A stretch of DNA of 64,000 nucleotides. Origin: Ectobius pallidus. Its lineage: Eukaryota > Arthropoda > Insecta > Blattodea > Ectobiidae. How positions within the stretch are numbered: position 1 is the first letter of the stretch; each line of letters starts with the position of its first letter. Where the stretch lies: the NCBI GenBank assembly GCA_964059195.1, contig CAXKWD010000003.1, positions 194,394,174 to 194,458,173 on the forward strand. The letters are read 5' to 3'. Both the position numbers and the translations under genes were made by a program. Of this stretch, positions 1 through 10,312 are shown piece after piece. Below the pieces are notes generated by a model that saw nothing but the letters and a program-made list of their open reading frames with translations, was not told the origin of the DNA and did no database searches.

Positions 1-35
1 GGGCACATTTTGTTTCTAAGAATATTTTGAATATG

Positions 36-180
36 GGTAAAATCGGTAAGAAGTTCACAAAAAACTAACCTAAAATGGCGCTCAAAATGGAATCACAATA
101 ATACAGAATCAGCTGCTAGAAGCAGCGCAGGTGCATGCTGTAAAGAAGCCGATGGGTCACGTGGTGTTGGAATCAGCTGC
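36..180. repeat. Dispersed repeat A, copy 1
   Basis: The stretch around AAGAAGTTCACA, followed by AAAATGGCGCT and later GTCACGTGGTG, recurs in the same order near 20606-20690, where the two blocks are closer together. The copies differ by several substitutions and about 70 bases of insertion or deletion. No coding potential is seen. The family is not recognised. Confidence 0.6.
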
Positions 181-833
181 CAACGTGATAATGGTCAGAC
201 AACCCTCTGGAAAATATAATATGCCACATTTTCGAAACCGACAAACAGTGTATCGTACATTATTCTAAAATGCAAGGGCGCTTCGCTTCGGCTGCCGCCT
301 CCGCTCGCGCACTTAACTGATGTGGTTAGTGTTTTGCATTATTTAGCTTTATGTAGAGGTTGCAGGACCGTATGGAACAGACCAATGACATGCAAGGTCG
401 TGGGAGCCAATGGGAGTGTTGGTCTGCAAGCCAGAGACCGCATACCAACGCCGAACATCGCGTGCCGAAATCCAGTAGTGGGAAACTAAACCCTTAATTG
501 GTACTTGACATACTGTGCAAACATTAAATTAAGCACATAGGGCTACTAGGTTTAGACATCAAACACTAGCTTACTTACTGAAGTGTTTGAACACTATGCC
601 AATTTCCTCAAAAAGAATAACACTTAAATTATGCAGAATAACCTTTCATTATTCGAACAACACAATTATTCACCTATCTACAAAATTTACATAATATGTC
701 AGTATAGAATCCGATGCAAGATTCTTGTATCTACACTGCGACATCTGCTGCAACAGCGGTACCTTGGGACCATCTGTCACAGAGAACTCCATGCTGTAAT
801 TCTTTAATGCTAGGACCTAATTCTATAATGATA

Positions 834-1202
834 CTAAGACGATTTTTCCTTCTCTTCTGTTTTCACTTCTAGTTCTTGATCCAGTCTCTCCTTGGCACGA
901 ACCACTTTTGATTGAAGGTAGAACGAGCCCCCTTTAGATTTGTCATTAGCATTGAACAAATATTCGTAATTTTTCTTTATTAGTTCAGGATCCAGTTGAT
1001 CGACATTAAGAATTTGCTGAGCTTCTTCTAGTGTTATACCAGTTTTTGCATTAGCCGCTGCACGATTAGCCCCCCTCTGACCACCGCCAGCACGACGAGC
1101 TGCTTCTTGACTTGCTGCCAGTTCTTGACGTAAAGCTTGCGCAAATGCCCGACCAACAAGCTGGGCACCAAGCATAACAATTTGGGCGAGATGTTTTGCC
1201 AT
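834..1202 (-). CDS. Pam16: Mitochondrial import motor subunit Tim16/PAM16 (Magmas)
   Basis: A 122-residue protein that matches the Tim16/PAM16/Magmas family along its whole length (usual length about 115-130). In this family Tim16 is the J-like partner of Tim14/DnaJC19 on the matrix side of the TIM23 presequence translocase and holds back mtHsp70 stimulation. Visible: an N-terminal hydrophobic stretch ([20 protein letters not shown], residues about 2-21), an Ala/Arg-rich linker, then the degenerate J domain starting [12 protein letters not shown] and ending [16 protein letters not shown]; the HPD motif of true J proteins is replaced by NDKSKGG, as expected. The tail is charged (EEKEKSS). I use the ATG at 1202; the open frame runs one codon further up to a GTG. 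A possible ATTAAA polyadenylation signal lies on the minus strand at 803-808. The gene is intronless here; it could be a host gene or a retrocopy, but the frame is fully intact and no A-tail is seen. Confidence 0.9.
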   Translation of the reverse strand: MAKHLAQIVMLGAQLVGRAFAQALRQELAASQEAARRAGGGQRGANRAAANAKTGITLEEAQQILNVDQLDPELIKKNYEYLFNANDKSKGGSFYLQSKVVRAKERLDQELEVKTEEKEKSS

Positions 1203-1425
1203 CACAACACTTCAGACTCTAACAGTGTTAGCATTTATTGATGACTATATTTGTACCTAACCTGTAAATTTTGCTTCGGCAACCATCACACGTGCAATCA
1301 TTGCTACAGTGCTACCACTACGTTCCGTAGAGGACAAATGAATAATAAATGAAATAGAAAATGCGCACAACGTGCAAGAAGTTTAAATAGTGCAGTGTCT
1401 GGGATTCCTGTCTTTGCTTCCATCA

Positions 1426-1546
1426 AACACTCTCAATATGTAAATACACTAGGAGCAAAAATACTCTCAATAAGTAATACCGTCCACTCCCTGTCTTTTT
1501 CCGGGACACGCTACTACTAGCGCCGCCAGTGAGCAGGAATGGGCAG
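1426..1546 (+). repeat. Dispersed repeat B, copy 1
   Basis: Contains ACTCTCAATA, ACTCCCTGTCTTTTTC and CCGGGACACGCTACTACTAG followed by CGCC. The same string of blocks returns at 8138-8215 (+) and, reverse complemented, at 12095-12178; the ACTCTCAAT-like part is also seen reversed near 7397-7408. Spacing between blocks is similar. No known family recognised. Confidence 0.6.
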
Positions 1547-1593
1547 TTACTCGTCAGCTGATATAGTTAACAGCACCGCCGTCTCGAGAATTA

Positions 1594-2128
1594 CACTGCC
1601 TGTCCTATGCTTTATTTTAACATGGAGTTTAGAGTATTGCTCAATTGCATAATTTCTCCAGTAGAGGCGACACAATTCACACCCAGATTGCAGCAATAAC
1701 CGCCACCTATACAACCCCCGTCTCGAGAATACACGAGTAACAGTGTCTAGAAGGCATTGCCCTATACATTACCGTACATTGCTTCTATGCGTTTGCTGCG
1801 TCAAAATAAGCATTAAACAGACACAGATATTTGTTTAGAACATAATATTATTCCAGTATATGACACTTACCTTGAAATGGAATTTTGGAGCAATAATTAA
1901 AATAAATGTAAATTAATTAGACGCATTGATAGACTATATTATGAGCACCGCCGTCTCGAGGAGTAATACAGTTTAGAAGGCAGTGATTATGAGACGGCGG
2001 TGACAGCACTACATAATCAACAATGTCGTAGCAAAGAACAAGAAGCAATCTGGGTGTGAATGGTGCTGCTATCTGTAATGTCGCCGAGTACGCAAAATTA
2101 GCCGTATTGGACAGGCAGTGTATACACG
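1594..2128. mobile_element. Inverted-repeat (foldback/MITE-like) element
   Basis: TACACTGCCTGTCC at 1594-1608 faces GGACAGGCAGTGTATA at 2110-2125, and inside it TTCACACCCAGATTGC at about 1677-1692 faces GCAATCTGGGTGTGAA near 2045-2060. Between and around these arms CGCCGTCTCGAG and TCTAGAAGGCA(G/T)TG recur three or four times. No coding capacity. A clear target duplication is not visible, so ends are approximate. Confidence 0.5.
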
Positions 2129-2240
2129 AGTAAACACGAGTGATACAGTCTAGAAGGCAGTGGTTAACAGTTAACGTTTGTCTGTTGTGTTTTGTGTACG
2201 AAAATATAATGTAAATTCTACTAAAACAGGGGTGCCCACA

Positions 2241-2333
2241 GGGGGGGGGGGGGGTTAAGACGCAGACTGCGTCATTGAAATTTCTGGGGGGGGGGGAATA
2301 TTATCGTTTTATGAATTTTCTGGGGGGGGGGGG
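2241..2333. repeat. Three poly-G runs (14, 11 and 12 G)
   Basis: G runs at 2241-2254, 2286-2296 and 2322-2333. The last two are preceded by the same TTTCT and followed by similar sequence, so they are a 36-bp direct repeat. Intermolecular or intramolecular G-quadruplexes are possible, but runs like these also arise as assembly or polymerase artefacts. Confidence 0.7.
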
Positions 2334-2826
2334 TTGAAAATTGTGGCAAAATTATCGTTTTATATGTTAAAAATAAAAACGGTCAAGTTCTATAACTTCA
2401 AAAGGTCTCTTCTAATTCTTTATAAAGATAAAGATGAAGAATTTCGACAGCCATGGGCGCCCATACCTGGGGGCGGGGGGCGCAAGGAAAAATGTATATT
2501 AATAATTATTATAGTCAGGTGTTTTTCTTTTAAGACAGTTATTTGAATTGCAGAAGTTTTACCAAATCGACAACATGGAAGCAGAATCCACAGTGGATTA
2601 GGTTCTCGGGGTTTGGACCCCCAAGAGTCAAAGCCTAAAATTCTATATTTGTATTTAAAAAAATATATTTATTTAATTAAACAAGATTTGTTGGTGTGTC
2701 AAATATGATATAGCAGTTATTTTCTTTTCATAACATAATGAGTAGGTCTATTATGTCCACTGTTCCATGTGCTATTTAACTTTTCTTATGAATAGTAATA
2801 ACTAATAAGTATTATAATTTAGGTAA

Positions 2827-3225
2827 CAATTTCTTGTTTAAGTTGCCATGTCTAAGAGTATAGTAAACAAATTTGTTAACTAGTTTTTCAGTGCTAGAAT
2901 AGCGTAAAATGTGATTTTCATTGATTCAATATTTAAAAATTTTCCGGGGCCGTAATGATTTCTTATGTACTTGGCATGTCTTAGAGTATGGTAAACAAAT
3001 TTCATAACTAATTTTCAGTGCTAAAATAGCGTAAAATGTGATTTTCATTGGTTCAATATTTAAAAATTTCCCGGGGTGGACATTCGACTTATAGGTAACA
3101 TTTTCTTGTTTACATTGGCATGTCTTAGAGTATGGTAAACAAATTTCGTAACCAGTTTTTGAGTGCTAAAATAGCGTAAAATGTGATTTTCATTAGTTCA
3201 ATATTAAAAATTTTCTGGGATGGAC
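2827..3225 (+). repeat. Three-copy tandem repeat, about 128-144 bp unit
   Basis: Each unit carries CATGTCT(A/T)AGAGTAT, GTAAACAAATTT, AGTGCTA(A/G)AATAGCG and TGTGATTTTCATT, ending in AAAAATTTTCCGGGG-like sequence. Equivalent points lie at 2845, 2973 and 3117. Copies differ mostly by substitutions. Non-coding; function unknown. Confidence 0.75.
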
Positions 3226-3775
3226 CCCCCCCTTTTTTCGGGGGTATTCCCGGCACTTCCGACCCTCCCCGCAATTATTTTCTGGCTACTTATTATATTA
3301 TTAATATAATGTTACAAAGTGGTCCAAGACGTTAAAGCGACAAAAAATTAATTAATTAAAATATTGTCCCCCCTAGAAAATATCATATGGGCGCCCTTAT
3401 CGACAGGCAATTGGGTTGGGGGTGAGCAATGAAGTTTGGGGGTGAGCAATGAAGTTTAGGGGGGTGGGCACCCCTAAGTAAAATAATAAATACAACATAG
3501 GCCTAAAGAAATTGTCCGGCATGATATGTGCCGTCTATGGTTGTAATAATTATTTTTAGAGTGAAATAAGTAAAATCGTTATTTAGAGTGTGTACAAGAC
3601 TGATTCATTCAGATGTTCATTGGCTTACCATCCAAATTGTTTTACATGTAAAAATTTCAAATTAAAGAAAAGTATATATTGTACAAAGTATTTTGCAAAT
3701 CGTATGAATTAAAATTTAAAGCTGATTTTCACGAAAATGTATTAAAGTGAAACAATTAGTTTTGATAGGAACTTA

Positions 3776-4440
3776 TTAAAAAAAAAGTGTGTGTGTAACG
3801 CCATTCAACAGAAGTGATTTTTTTTTATTTTTTCAATTTTGGATTATTGGATTTTTCAAATTGTGGATTGTTGGACTTTTTTAATATTATGTTTTTGGAC
3901 TTTTTAAATTTTTGATTTTTTAAATTTCTGATCTTTTAATTCTTTAATTTTGGATTTTTTAATTTTTATTTTTTTTTACATTTTAGATCATTGAATTTTT
4001 TAGTTTTTGTATCTTTTAATTTTCTATTTTTAATTTTGGATTTTTTATTTTTATATTTTATAATTTTGGATATTTATGTTTTTTAATTTTGGATATTTGG
4101 AATTTTTTATTTTGGATTTTTTTATTTTTTAAATTTTGAACTTATTAATTTTGGTTTTTTGAATTTTTTAATTTCGTAATTTTGGATTATTTAAATGTTG
4201 GATCTTTGAATTTTTATTTTTTGGATATTTTAATTTTGGATTTTTAATTTTTTTTATATTTTGGATTTTCAATTTTTTAATTTTTCATTTTTCGACTTTT
4301 TCAGTTTTTGATAAGGCTAATCATTGAGTTGACTGTTTTCTGTACAGTCCGTTCCGTCACACCTCACTAATTTCGTGACGATTTTGAGCGTTACACAAGC
4401 TCTCGATTTACCCCTACCGCGGCTAAAGAAGTTTTACTTA
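3776..4440 (+). repeat. T-rich low-complexity element, copy 1
   Basis: Begins AAAAAAAGTGTGTGTGTAAC, then CAACAGAAGTGATTT, then about 480 bases built of TTTTGGATTTTTTAATTT-like words, and ends with TTTCGTGACGATTTTGAGCG and CTACCGCGGCTAAAGAAGTT. The same start and end flank a similar T-rich core at 14849-15548, so this is a defined interspersed element rather than simple low complexity. Terminal GTGTAACGC and GCGTTACAC are inverted here. Confidence 0.65.
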
Positions 4441-4865
4441 AAAAGATCCCTTAATTATTATTCTATTCCCTGACCTAATTCCTGCATTATCAAGCACAAA
4501 AATAAGTTACTGTGTCATCAGGACTTTGAAAAACGAATTTATTTCTGCAGCTATATAGTTTCATGGCCGGTGTGAATAAAAACGAGTACGACGAGTATTT
4601 ACTGACAAGTAAAGTGTAACGAGTATTTAAACTCCAAGTAAACCGATGTGAATAAAGCGTCGAGTTTACTTGTGACCGTGTACTCGTCAACCCGAGGGTA
4701 TACTGGCAAGTATTTACTCGCGAGACAACTGAATTCACAAACAAGGCAAGTAAATACTTGTAGCGCCACACAGACTACGCATCATTTCCTGTTGTGACTT
4801 GTTCTGTTTTCGCCGCTTACTCACAAGTCAGTTGTCGTTCCCGTTTGTTTTGTCCTCTTGCAGCT

Positions 4866-5599
4866 ATGGATGAAAGTAGTGTGACTTCCGGTTGTGACAA
4901 TAGAGCTATTTTTGTAGCGTTATTGAAAGACTTTAGTGTTGTGCTAAATAAATCCATGTTGCCTAAAGTTGCATCTGCTAAAGAGAAGGATGTTTAGCCG
5001 ACCAGTTTTCGAAAAACGTTGGGAAGCAAACTAGTGTTGGACAGTTAAAAAAGCTATTGAACAATATGAAAACCGCAGTCAAGAAAAAAACTGATGTCAA
5101 CGCAACTGGAAATAAACCAATAACATTGTTGTCATGGGAGGCAGATTTCCTAAAAATTTGCGATTCAAACGAGAACCCAGTTTATTGCAAAATACCTGGG
5201 GCTTCATGCGTTGGATTGGGAGCAAGTTCTACGTCTGAACTCAATGAGGAGAATGAGAATAGGGAAGACGAAGATGACCCCGTTGACATGTTAGCATCAA
5301 ACCACCCCATCACACCAGTGACTTGCATACGTAAGAGCGATGCGACGAAGTTGAAAAAAGATAAGAAATTGAAACTCTCAACTGAAACTGAAGAGACGTC
5401 AAAGTTGACAACTGGTGAGCTGCAGCGTTTATTATTACTTGAACAAATTAAGCTAACAAGACTTCAGGCTGAACGTGAACAACTGATGATAACGGAGTTG
5501 AACCTAAGAGCTGCACAACACAGACGAACGGAGTCCGTTGAACAACGCGTTGAGGTTGAAGAAGACGATGTCTTAAAAGAATTTTTGTTGTTGAGATAA
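4866..5599 (+). pseudogene. Harbinger Myb/SANT-like DNA-binding protein, one frameshift
   Basis: The second gene of the Harbinger element. From ATG 4866 the frame reads MDESSVTSG..., with a Myb/SANT-like helix region (IFVALLKDFSVVLNKSMLPK) up to a TAG at 4995. The homologous continuation (ADQFSKNVGKQT...LNNMKTAVKKK) starts in a different frame at 4997 and runs without a break to 5599, including TGNKPITLLSWEADFL and a Lys/Glu-rich coiled coil (LLLLEQIKLTRLQAEREQL, residues about 125-145 of the second frame). A single-base indel around 4990-4996 explains this. In Harbinger elements this protein carries the transposase to the nucleus and to the termini. Either a dead gene in this copy or a sequencing error. 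Confidence 0.8.
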
Positions 5600-6020
5600 A
5601 TTGTATCCTGTTTCCTTTCCTGAAATATTCCTTTTCTCTAAAAAAAATAAAATAAAAATAAAAATAATAATAAAATAAATAAAAAACAAAAATACAAAAA
5701 GAAATAAGTATATAATATACGTCACGTACACAGTCACGTGACGTACGTCACGTACACAGCTGTACACAGTTTGTCGGGTATGGCATGACCGGTGGAGGGC
5801 TCATAGGCTGGTGGTATATGCCCATTTGCTTTTCCACCAGGCCATGTTAAACCTGACATACTGTAGGCCTATGCGCACATGTGACATACTTATTTAAAAA
5901 TATATATTTTTGTTTTTTTATATATTTTTTATTACTTTTTTATTTTATTTTTCACATATGCGATTGCAATTGGAGTAAAGGAAATAGGATTAAATTTATT
6001 TCCATGTCAAAAATGTGTAT
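5600..6020. other. Intergenic part of the Harbinger element
   Basis: Lies between the convergent 3' ends of the two transposon genes. It holds an A-rich stretch (5641-5700), a short duplicated ACGTCACGTACACAG motif (5718-5760) and T-rich sequence. Polyadenylation for both genes is expected here. No other gene seen. Confidence 0.5.
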
Positions 6021-7031
6021 TTACATCATCAGATTATTACTAATTTCTAATCGTTTTTGCTGACCACGTCGTCTATTTATAACTTCATTCCGATCCAAAT
6101 TATATAGAGGTACATTTTCTTCAGCCACACCATTTTCGATTCCGTCTTCCACTTCCCAAGGATCATTCAAATGTTTTGCTACATTGTGAAGCACTGCACA
6201 ACTTATTACTACATTGGGAACATTTTTGACTGCTATTCTAACTTGGCTCGAGAGTATGGGAAAACGACGTTTCATCTGGCCAAAAACTCGTTCAATTATT
6301 ACTCTTTCCTGAGCATGGGTCGAATTGTAATTCCGCTCACGAGCATTTCTTGGTTCGTCAAAAGGAGTCAGTAACCAAGGAGTAATTCCATATCCGCTAT
6401 CACCAAGGAGACAAACATCACCATCATATTGGCGCACCACATCCTGAATTCCACTCACTCGCCAAATCCTGCCATCATGTACACTCCCTGGCCATTGAGC
6501 GTCCACACTTGTAATTTTTTCATTAGCGTCACAAGTCATCTGAATGTTTATTGTTGTTTTTCCTTTTCTGTTCACATACTCGTCGCCGAATTCCGAAGGC
6601 TTCATAATATGCACGTGAGTGCAATCTATAGCACCAATGACAGTCGGAATGCGAAATTTTGAAGCCCAATCTGCCTTGGCCTGATCCATATCTTCAATAG
6701 TGCGTGGAAATGTAATCCAATCTTCAGACTTCGACACTATTTTATCCAATACACTTGAAAATGTTCTGCTGACTGTACTTCTTTCAACCCCCATGTCGTT
6801 GGCAACACCACTTTGGAATCCTGGATCACTAACGTATCTCAGAAAAATTTCCATCTTTTTCCGTGCAGTTAATCCTCCACCCCTTGCATCAGTGTTTTCA
6901 TCAAGAAAGTGCGAAGTGAGAAAATCTACGTTTTCGCTCTCAAACCGTAATAGTCCCTTAGATAGATCGGGACTTATATCACGCCGGTCTCTATAACGTT
7001 TCACACCACGCAGGTTCATAAATGCAGCCAT
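6021..7031 (-). CDS. Harbinger transposase (HARBI1-like, DDE_Tnp_4)
   Basis: An uninterrupted 336-residue protein of normal length for HARBI1-like transposases. A predicted helix-turn-helix lies near residues 55-95 (KKMEIFLRYVSDPGF...ERSTVSRTFSSVL). The catalytic RNase H fold shows the three acidic residues in their expected settings: D136 in GAIDCTHVHI, D211 in LLGDSGYG and E247 in ERVFGQMKRRFP. The start ATG at 7031 begins MAAFMNLRGVKRYRDRRD. It is transcribed inward from the right TIR. With the intact frame this enzyme could still be active, but its Myb partner in this copy is frameshifted. Confidence 0.92.
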   Translation of the reverse strand: MAAFMNLRGVKRYRDRRDISPDLSKGLLRFESENVDFLTSHFLDENTDARGGGLTARKKMEIFLRYVSDPGFQSGVANDMGVERSTVSRTFSSVLDKIVSKSEDWITFPRTIEDMDQAKADWASKFRIPTVIGAIDCTHVHIMKPSEFGDEYVNRKGKTTINIQMTCDANEKITSVDAQWPGSVHDGRIWRVSGIQDVVRQYDGDVCLLGDSGYGITPWLLTPFDEPRNARERNYNSTHAQERVIIERVFGQMKRRFPILSSQVRIAVKNVPNVVISCAVLHNVAKHLNDPWEVEDGIENGVAEENVPLYNLDRNEVINRRRGQQKRLEISNNLMM

Positions 7032-7394
7032 CTTTCGTGTACAAGTACGACTGCAAGTCTGGGGTCGGGTTGACTTGCGAATAGACGAGTATTTACTTCC
7101 TACAGAAGTATTTACTTGCGTTTATTCACACCAAAATTGGCATTTTTCCGGGTTTTACTAGCCTCTCAAGTATTTACTCGCGAGTAAGAGTAAATGCTTG
7201 TTTTATTCACTTCAATTTTGGCGTTTACTTGTTATTTTGATATGTTCAAGTATTTACTTGTCCTACTCGTTTTTATTCACACCGGCCATTAAGTAGCTTC
7301 TGAGACTGTTGCCCATTCCTACTCAACAGATGACACCTCTGTGCTAGTGGACATTTGAACAAAGGGAATAGAGTAGAGTGGGCGGTATTCTTAT

Positions 7395-7435
7395 TGAGAG
7401 TATTTGCTAGGAGGTGCCCATGGCTTCGCCACGAT
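7395..7435 (+). repeat. Short dispersed motif ending GGTGCCCATGGCTTCGCC
   Basis: GCTAGGAGGTGCCCATGGCT closely resembles, in reverse orientation, the right edge of the repeat at 60225-61137 (GCGAAGCCGCGGGCACCTGC). A cruder form, CCCGGCTTCGCCCGG, lies at 7816-7830. Probably the terminus of an interspersed repeat. The block just before it (TATTCTTATTGAGAGTATTT) also belongs to repeat B. Confidence 0.45.
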
Positions 7436-8137
7436 AATTCTTTTAAAAATTAAAAATTAAGAGTATAATAATTATTAAAGCATTATATTTTTTAACACTT
7501 GCACGCAAATCATTCATAAACTAAGTCATTAATAATTAATGAAACAGCTAAAATTCCTGCTTTAGAGTACATTCCACGACATGAAAGCGCCCCCAGGGAA
7601 AACTATATCAGAATCGATTATGCAGTTCCAAAGAACCTGTGAATACATAATACGTATTGTTTCTCAGCTGTTTATTGACATGAATATGATGTGAATTTTA
7701 TTTTATCAATTCAGTGTAATTTTCAGAAATTATATAATGTTTCAAGGGAAGGAATGGTTTGTTTGGATTATTGTTATCAGCGATATTTCAAGAGATAAAA
7801 CCATCAGCTGTTGCCCCCGGCTTCGCCCGGCATTATTCATTGACTCCAGGATTTGTAAGAAAATTACACTGGTAGATTATTAAAAATGTTTGTGGTTCAG
7901 AGCTATAAAAATTGTAAGTAAAAATAAAATTAGAATATTTGTGCAATGTGTTCATTTCACTTAGGCCTTATATAATAAAGAAACGATTTTCCTTCCTAAT
8001 TTTGTAGTCGTCATGAAAGTTTACACTGCGAGAGACGAACATCGCCGAGTATACCCGATGTCTCACGAAGCGGGCGAGCAAGCACGCTATTTAAGGCCGT
8101 TGAATTGTATAAGAGTAGATAGATGGAAGCCATGGTA

Positions 8138-8215
8138 AATAACATTAACTCCCTCTCTTTTTCCGGGACACGGTATTACTAGCGCCTCCATTGGCTGGGA
8201 GTCGTCAGATATTTT
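8138..8215 (+). repeat. Dispersed repeat B, copy 2
   Basis: ACTCCCTCTCTTTTTCCGGG, then ACACGGTATTACTAGCGCC and TTGGCTGGGAGT. Same block order as at 1480-1546 and, reversed, at 12095-12145. Confidence 0.6.
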
Positions 8216-8571
8216 GTCAGCACAAATAAATAAAATAATAAAATTACTCAGCCACTTACACGCAATGTGCTGAAGGAATGCTCTACGGTGCAAATTGGTT
8301 AACGAAAGTTGGTGGTATGGTTTGGTAGAATATAAGCATTCTCCTTACTGCTGGGTAAAACTTAGTTTTGTATCATGGAATTATATCATGGAGCGTTGTT
8401 TTTCCAAAACAATCCTTAGCCATACCATAATCTGGACAGCCTATTCATGTGCTAGTCTGAAGGTAGGCTATAACCAAGAAGGATCATCAGAGCAATCTGT
8501 GATAAAGTATGTAAAGGATACTTTAAATTTTAACCTGTTTTTTGGAATGTACAGGGTCTTTATAATAAGAT

Positions 8572-8640
8572 TTTTCCCGTGGCGCTACATCCCTGAAGGG
8601 ACAAGGCCTACCACCTGACCGCTGAGTCATCTATCAGGCA
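8572..8640. repeat. Dispersed repeat C, copy 1
   Basis: CGCTACATCCCTGAAGGGAC followed by AAGGCCTACCACC. A second copy lies at 9463-9495 (CTCTACATCCCTAGAGGGAC then TAGGCCTACTATCC), inside the hAT element. Probably part of a SINE-like family; not recognised further. Confidence 0.5.
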
Positions 8641-8750
8641 GATGGCAGGATTGGGGGCATGTGGTCAGCATGCCGACACCCACGGCCATTAAGGGCGGTT
8701 TCCATGACCGCGTTAGAGGAAGATAGATTATTTAAATTGATTATGCTCAA

Positions 8751-8948
8751 ACTATAAACGTTAAAGCTGTAGCTGAACATTGGCTCAAAGACACTGATGC
8801 CCCTTTTCTAGTTGTACCTGAGCATACAATCGCTTCATTTTATGGTAGACCTAATAAATTACTTGGATGCAGCGATATTTGTTAAAAATGAAATTGAATA
8901 TAACGAAATAAAGTATGCTAGGGAACTTTCCATTGACATGGTCTGTGA
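8751..8948 (+). pseudogene. LINE endonuclease remnant, 5' part
   Basis: Translates, with a shift near 8875, to AEHWLKDTDAPFLVV...FYGRPNKLLGCSD and AIFVKNEIEYNEI...REL. This is the ETWL...GG..IfVk part of the apurinic-type endonuclease of a non-LTR retrotransposon. The fragment is cut at 8948 by the hAT insertion and continues at 10362. Clade uncertain. Confidence 0.65.
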
Positions 8949-9635
8949 CAGTGGCGGCCTCTGATCATGTTGCAGTGTTGCACAACGACCAGTTTTTGTA
9001 AAGAATATTTAGATTTTTTTATTATAGTACTGCATATGCCTACTATTAAACTACTTCGTAATCGTCCTTGTGGTAGGTTTTTATTATCTATAAACACGCT
9101 TCACGCGATATTTAACAATTTTAAATCATTTAAACATTTAAATGCGCGGGGTCGTCGCTCTCCGAAAGCCACTACTTGCCGCCTCATCTTGCCGGCTGGT
9201 AACGGGTGCGAGAGGCTTGACTGCGTGGTAATACTCCCGGGGTTTAAAGGTTTTGGGAGTCGCTTTCAATCTGCGAACCATGCGTGATTCTTGTCTTCGC
9301 CGCTAGAGCACGTCGCGTCGGCTGCTGCGTGCAAGCAAGTAAGAGCGCGAGCTATGAACTATGAAGTCCCTCACAGAGATGCTAATTGCCAATGCAGTCA
9401 CTTTGTGGCGAAACCTATATTGCTAATTTCATCGATCTATTAGACACTAAACTAAACTCCCTGGCTCTACATCCCTAGAGGGACTAGGCCTACTATCCGA
9501 CATCCTACTGCTCAATCAAGTATCTCCTCAATTTGTATCACGAGGCTGAGTACACCCCATTCCAGACCTCCCTACTTCAGAAAAAATCGATTAAGTACCG
9601 GGGAACGAACCCAACCTAATATTTACCCACTTACC

Positions 9636-9900
9636 CATGAGCTAGAAACTTGAAATTTTGCAGCTTTTAGCCTACAACCGACGGAAAATTCCAAAAAGTT
9701 CAAAATTTTATTTTTTTATCCTCCAAAAAGAAACTTCGAAATTTTTTACAGGCATTAATGTTGACCCGCTTCCACATGAGCTAGAAATCTGAAATTTGAC
9801 AAACTTATAGCTTTTAGCGTGTAACCGACGAGAAAATTCCAGAATATTCTAAATTTTAAACGTTTACCCCAGAAAAATCTTAAAGTCGTTCCGCAGATTT
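9636..9900. repeat. Two-copy tandem repeat, about 139-bp unit
   Basis: CATGAGCTAGAAA starts both units (9636 and 9775); GCTTTTAGC, AACCGACG and AAAATTCCA follow in each. The wording (locomotor-free, Tyr-rich translation absent) gives no coding sense. A distant likeness to 60290-60330 (GAGACTTGGAATTTTGA) suggests a shared repeat family. Confidence 0.55.
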
Positions 9901-10109
9901 TTTTAAGGTTTAGTATGGCTAAGTAGTTATTATGGGCTACGGCAGTCTAAATACAATGAATGTATCTCCGATAAAGTGTCAGTTACTTTTTCTTAGAACC
10001 ACACAGAGAGGCAGAGCCCCACTGGGAGTTTGGAGGTAGAGCCCCGAAGAGCAAAGCGACTATTTATATATTATCAGGTTATGTATTTAATTCCTGTAAA
10101 ACCACCCCC

Positions 10110-10312
10110 CCCCATGACTGAGTGGTTAGATTGCTCGCCTTCCACCGCTGGGACCCGGGATCGAATCTTGGTGGATCCATGTGGAATTTGTGGTGGACAA
10201 AATGGGGTCGGGGCAGGTTTTCTCGAGGCACTTCTGTTTCCCCTGCCACATATTCCATCAGAGCTCTATTCATCATACTATGGCCATTGGTTGCAATAAA
10301 GGAATTATAATT
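10110..10312 (+). mobile_element. tRNA-derived SINE
   Basis: ATGACTGAGTGGTTAGATTG resembles an A box and GGGATCGAATC about 35 bases on resembles a B box, with CTCGCCTTCCACCGCTGGGA between them like a tRNA anticodon region. The following TGGTGGACAAAATGGGGTCG and the 3' part up to GCAATAAAGGAATTATAA are not tRNA-like. Nested in the hAT element. Not a functional tRNA. Confidence 0.65.

Larger units (their letters stand above)
4564..7288. mobile_element. PIF/Harbinger DNA transposon, nearly complete (2.7 kb)
   Basis: Terminal inverted repeats start TGGCCGGTGTGAATAAAAAC and match for about 29 bases at both ends (4564- and -7288). Flanking trinucleotides are TCA (4561-4563) and TTA (7289-7291); TTA is the usual Harbinger target duplication, so the left copy appears to have one transition. 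Subterminal AAGTATTTACT words occur many times in both orientations (4590-4760 and 7090-7260), fitting transposase or Myb-protein binding sites. Inside are two convergent genes, as is usual for the superfamily: a Myb/SANT-like protein on + and the DDE transposase on -. Confidence 0.9.

Noticed and set aside
2334..2546. 70-codon open frame after the G-runs
   Set aside because: Composition and position (partly poly-G derived) point to chance; no homology seen.
10110..10190. Possible tRNA gene
   Set aside because: A and B boxes are present but the stems do not close and a SINE body follows.
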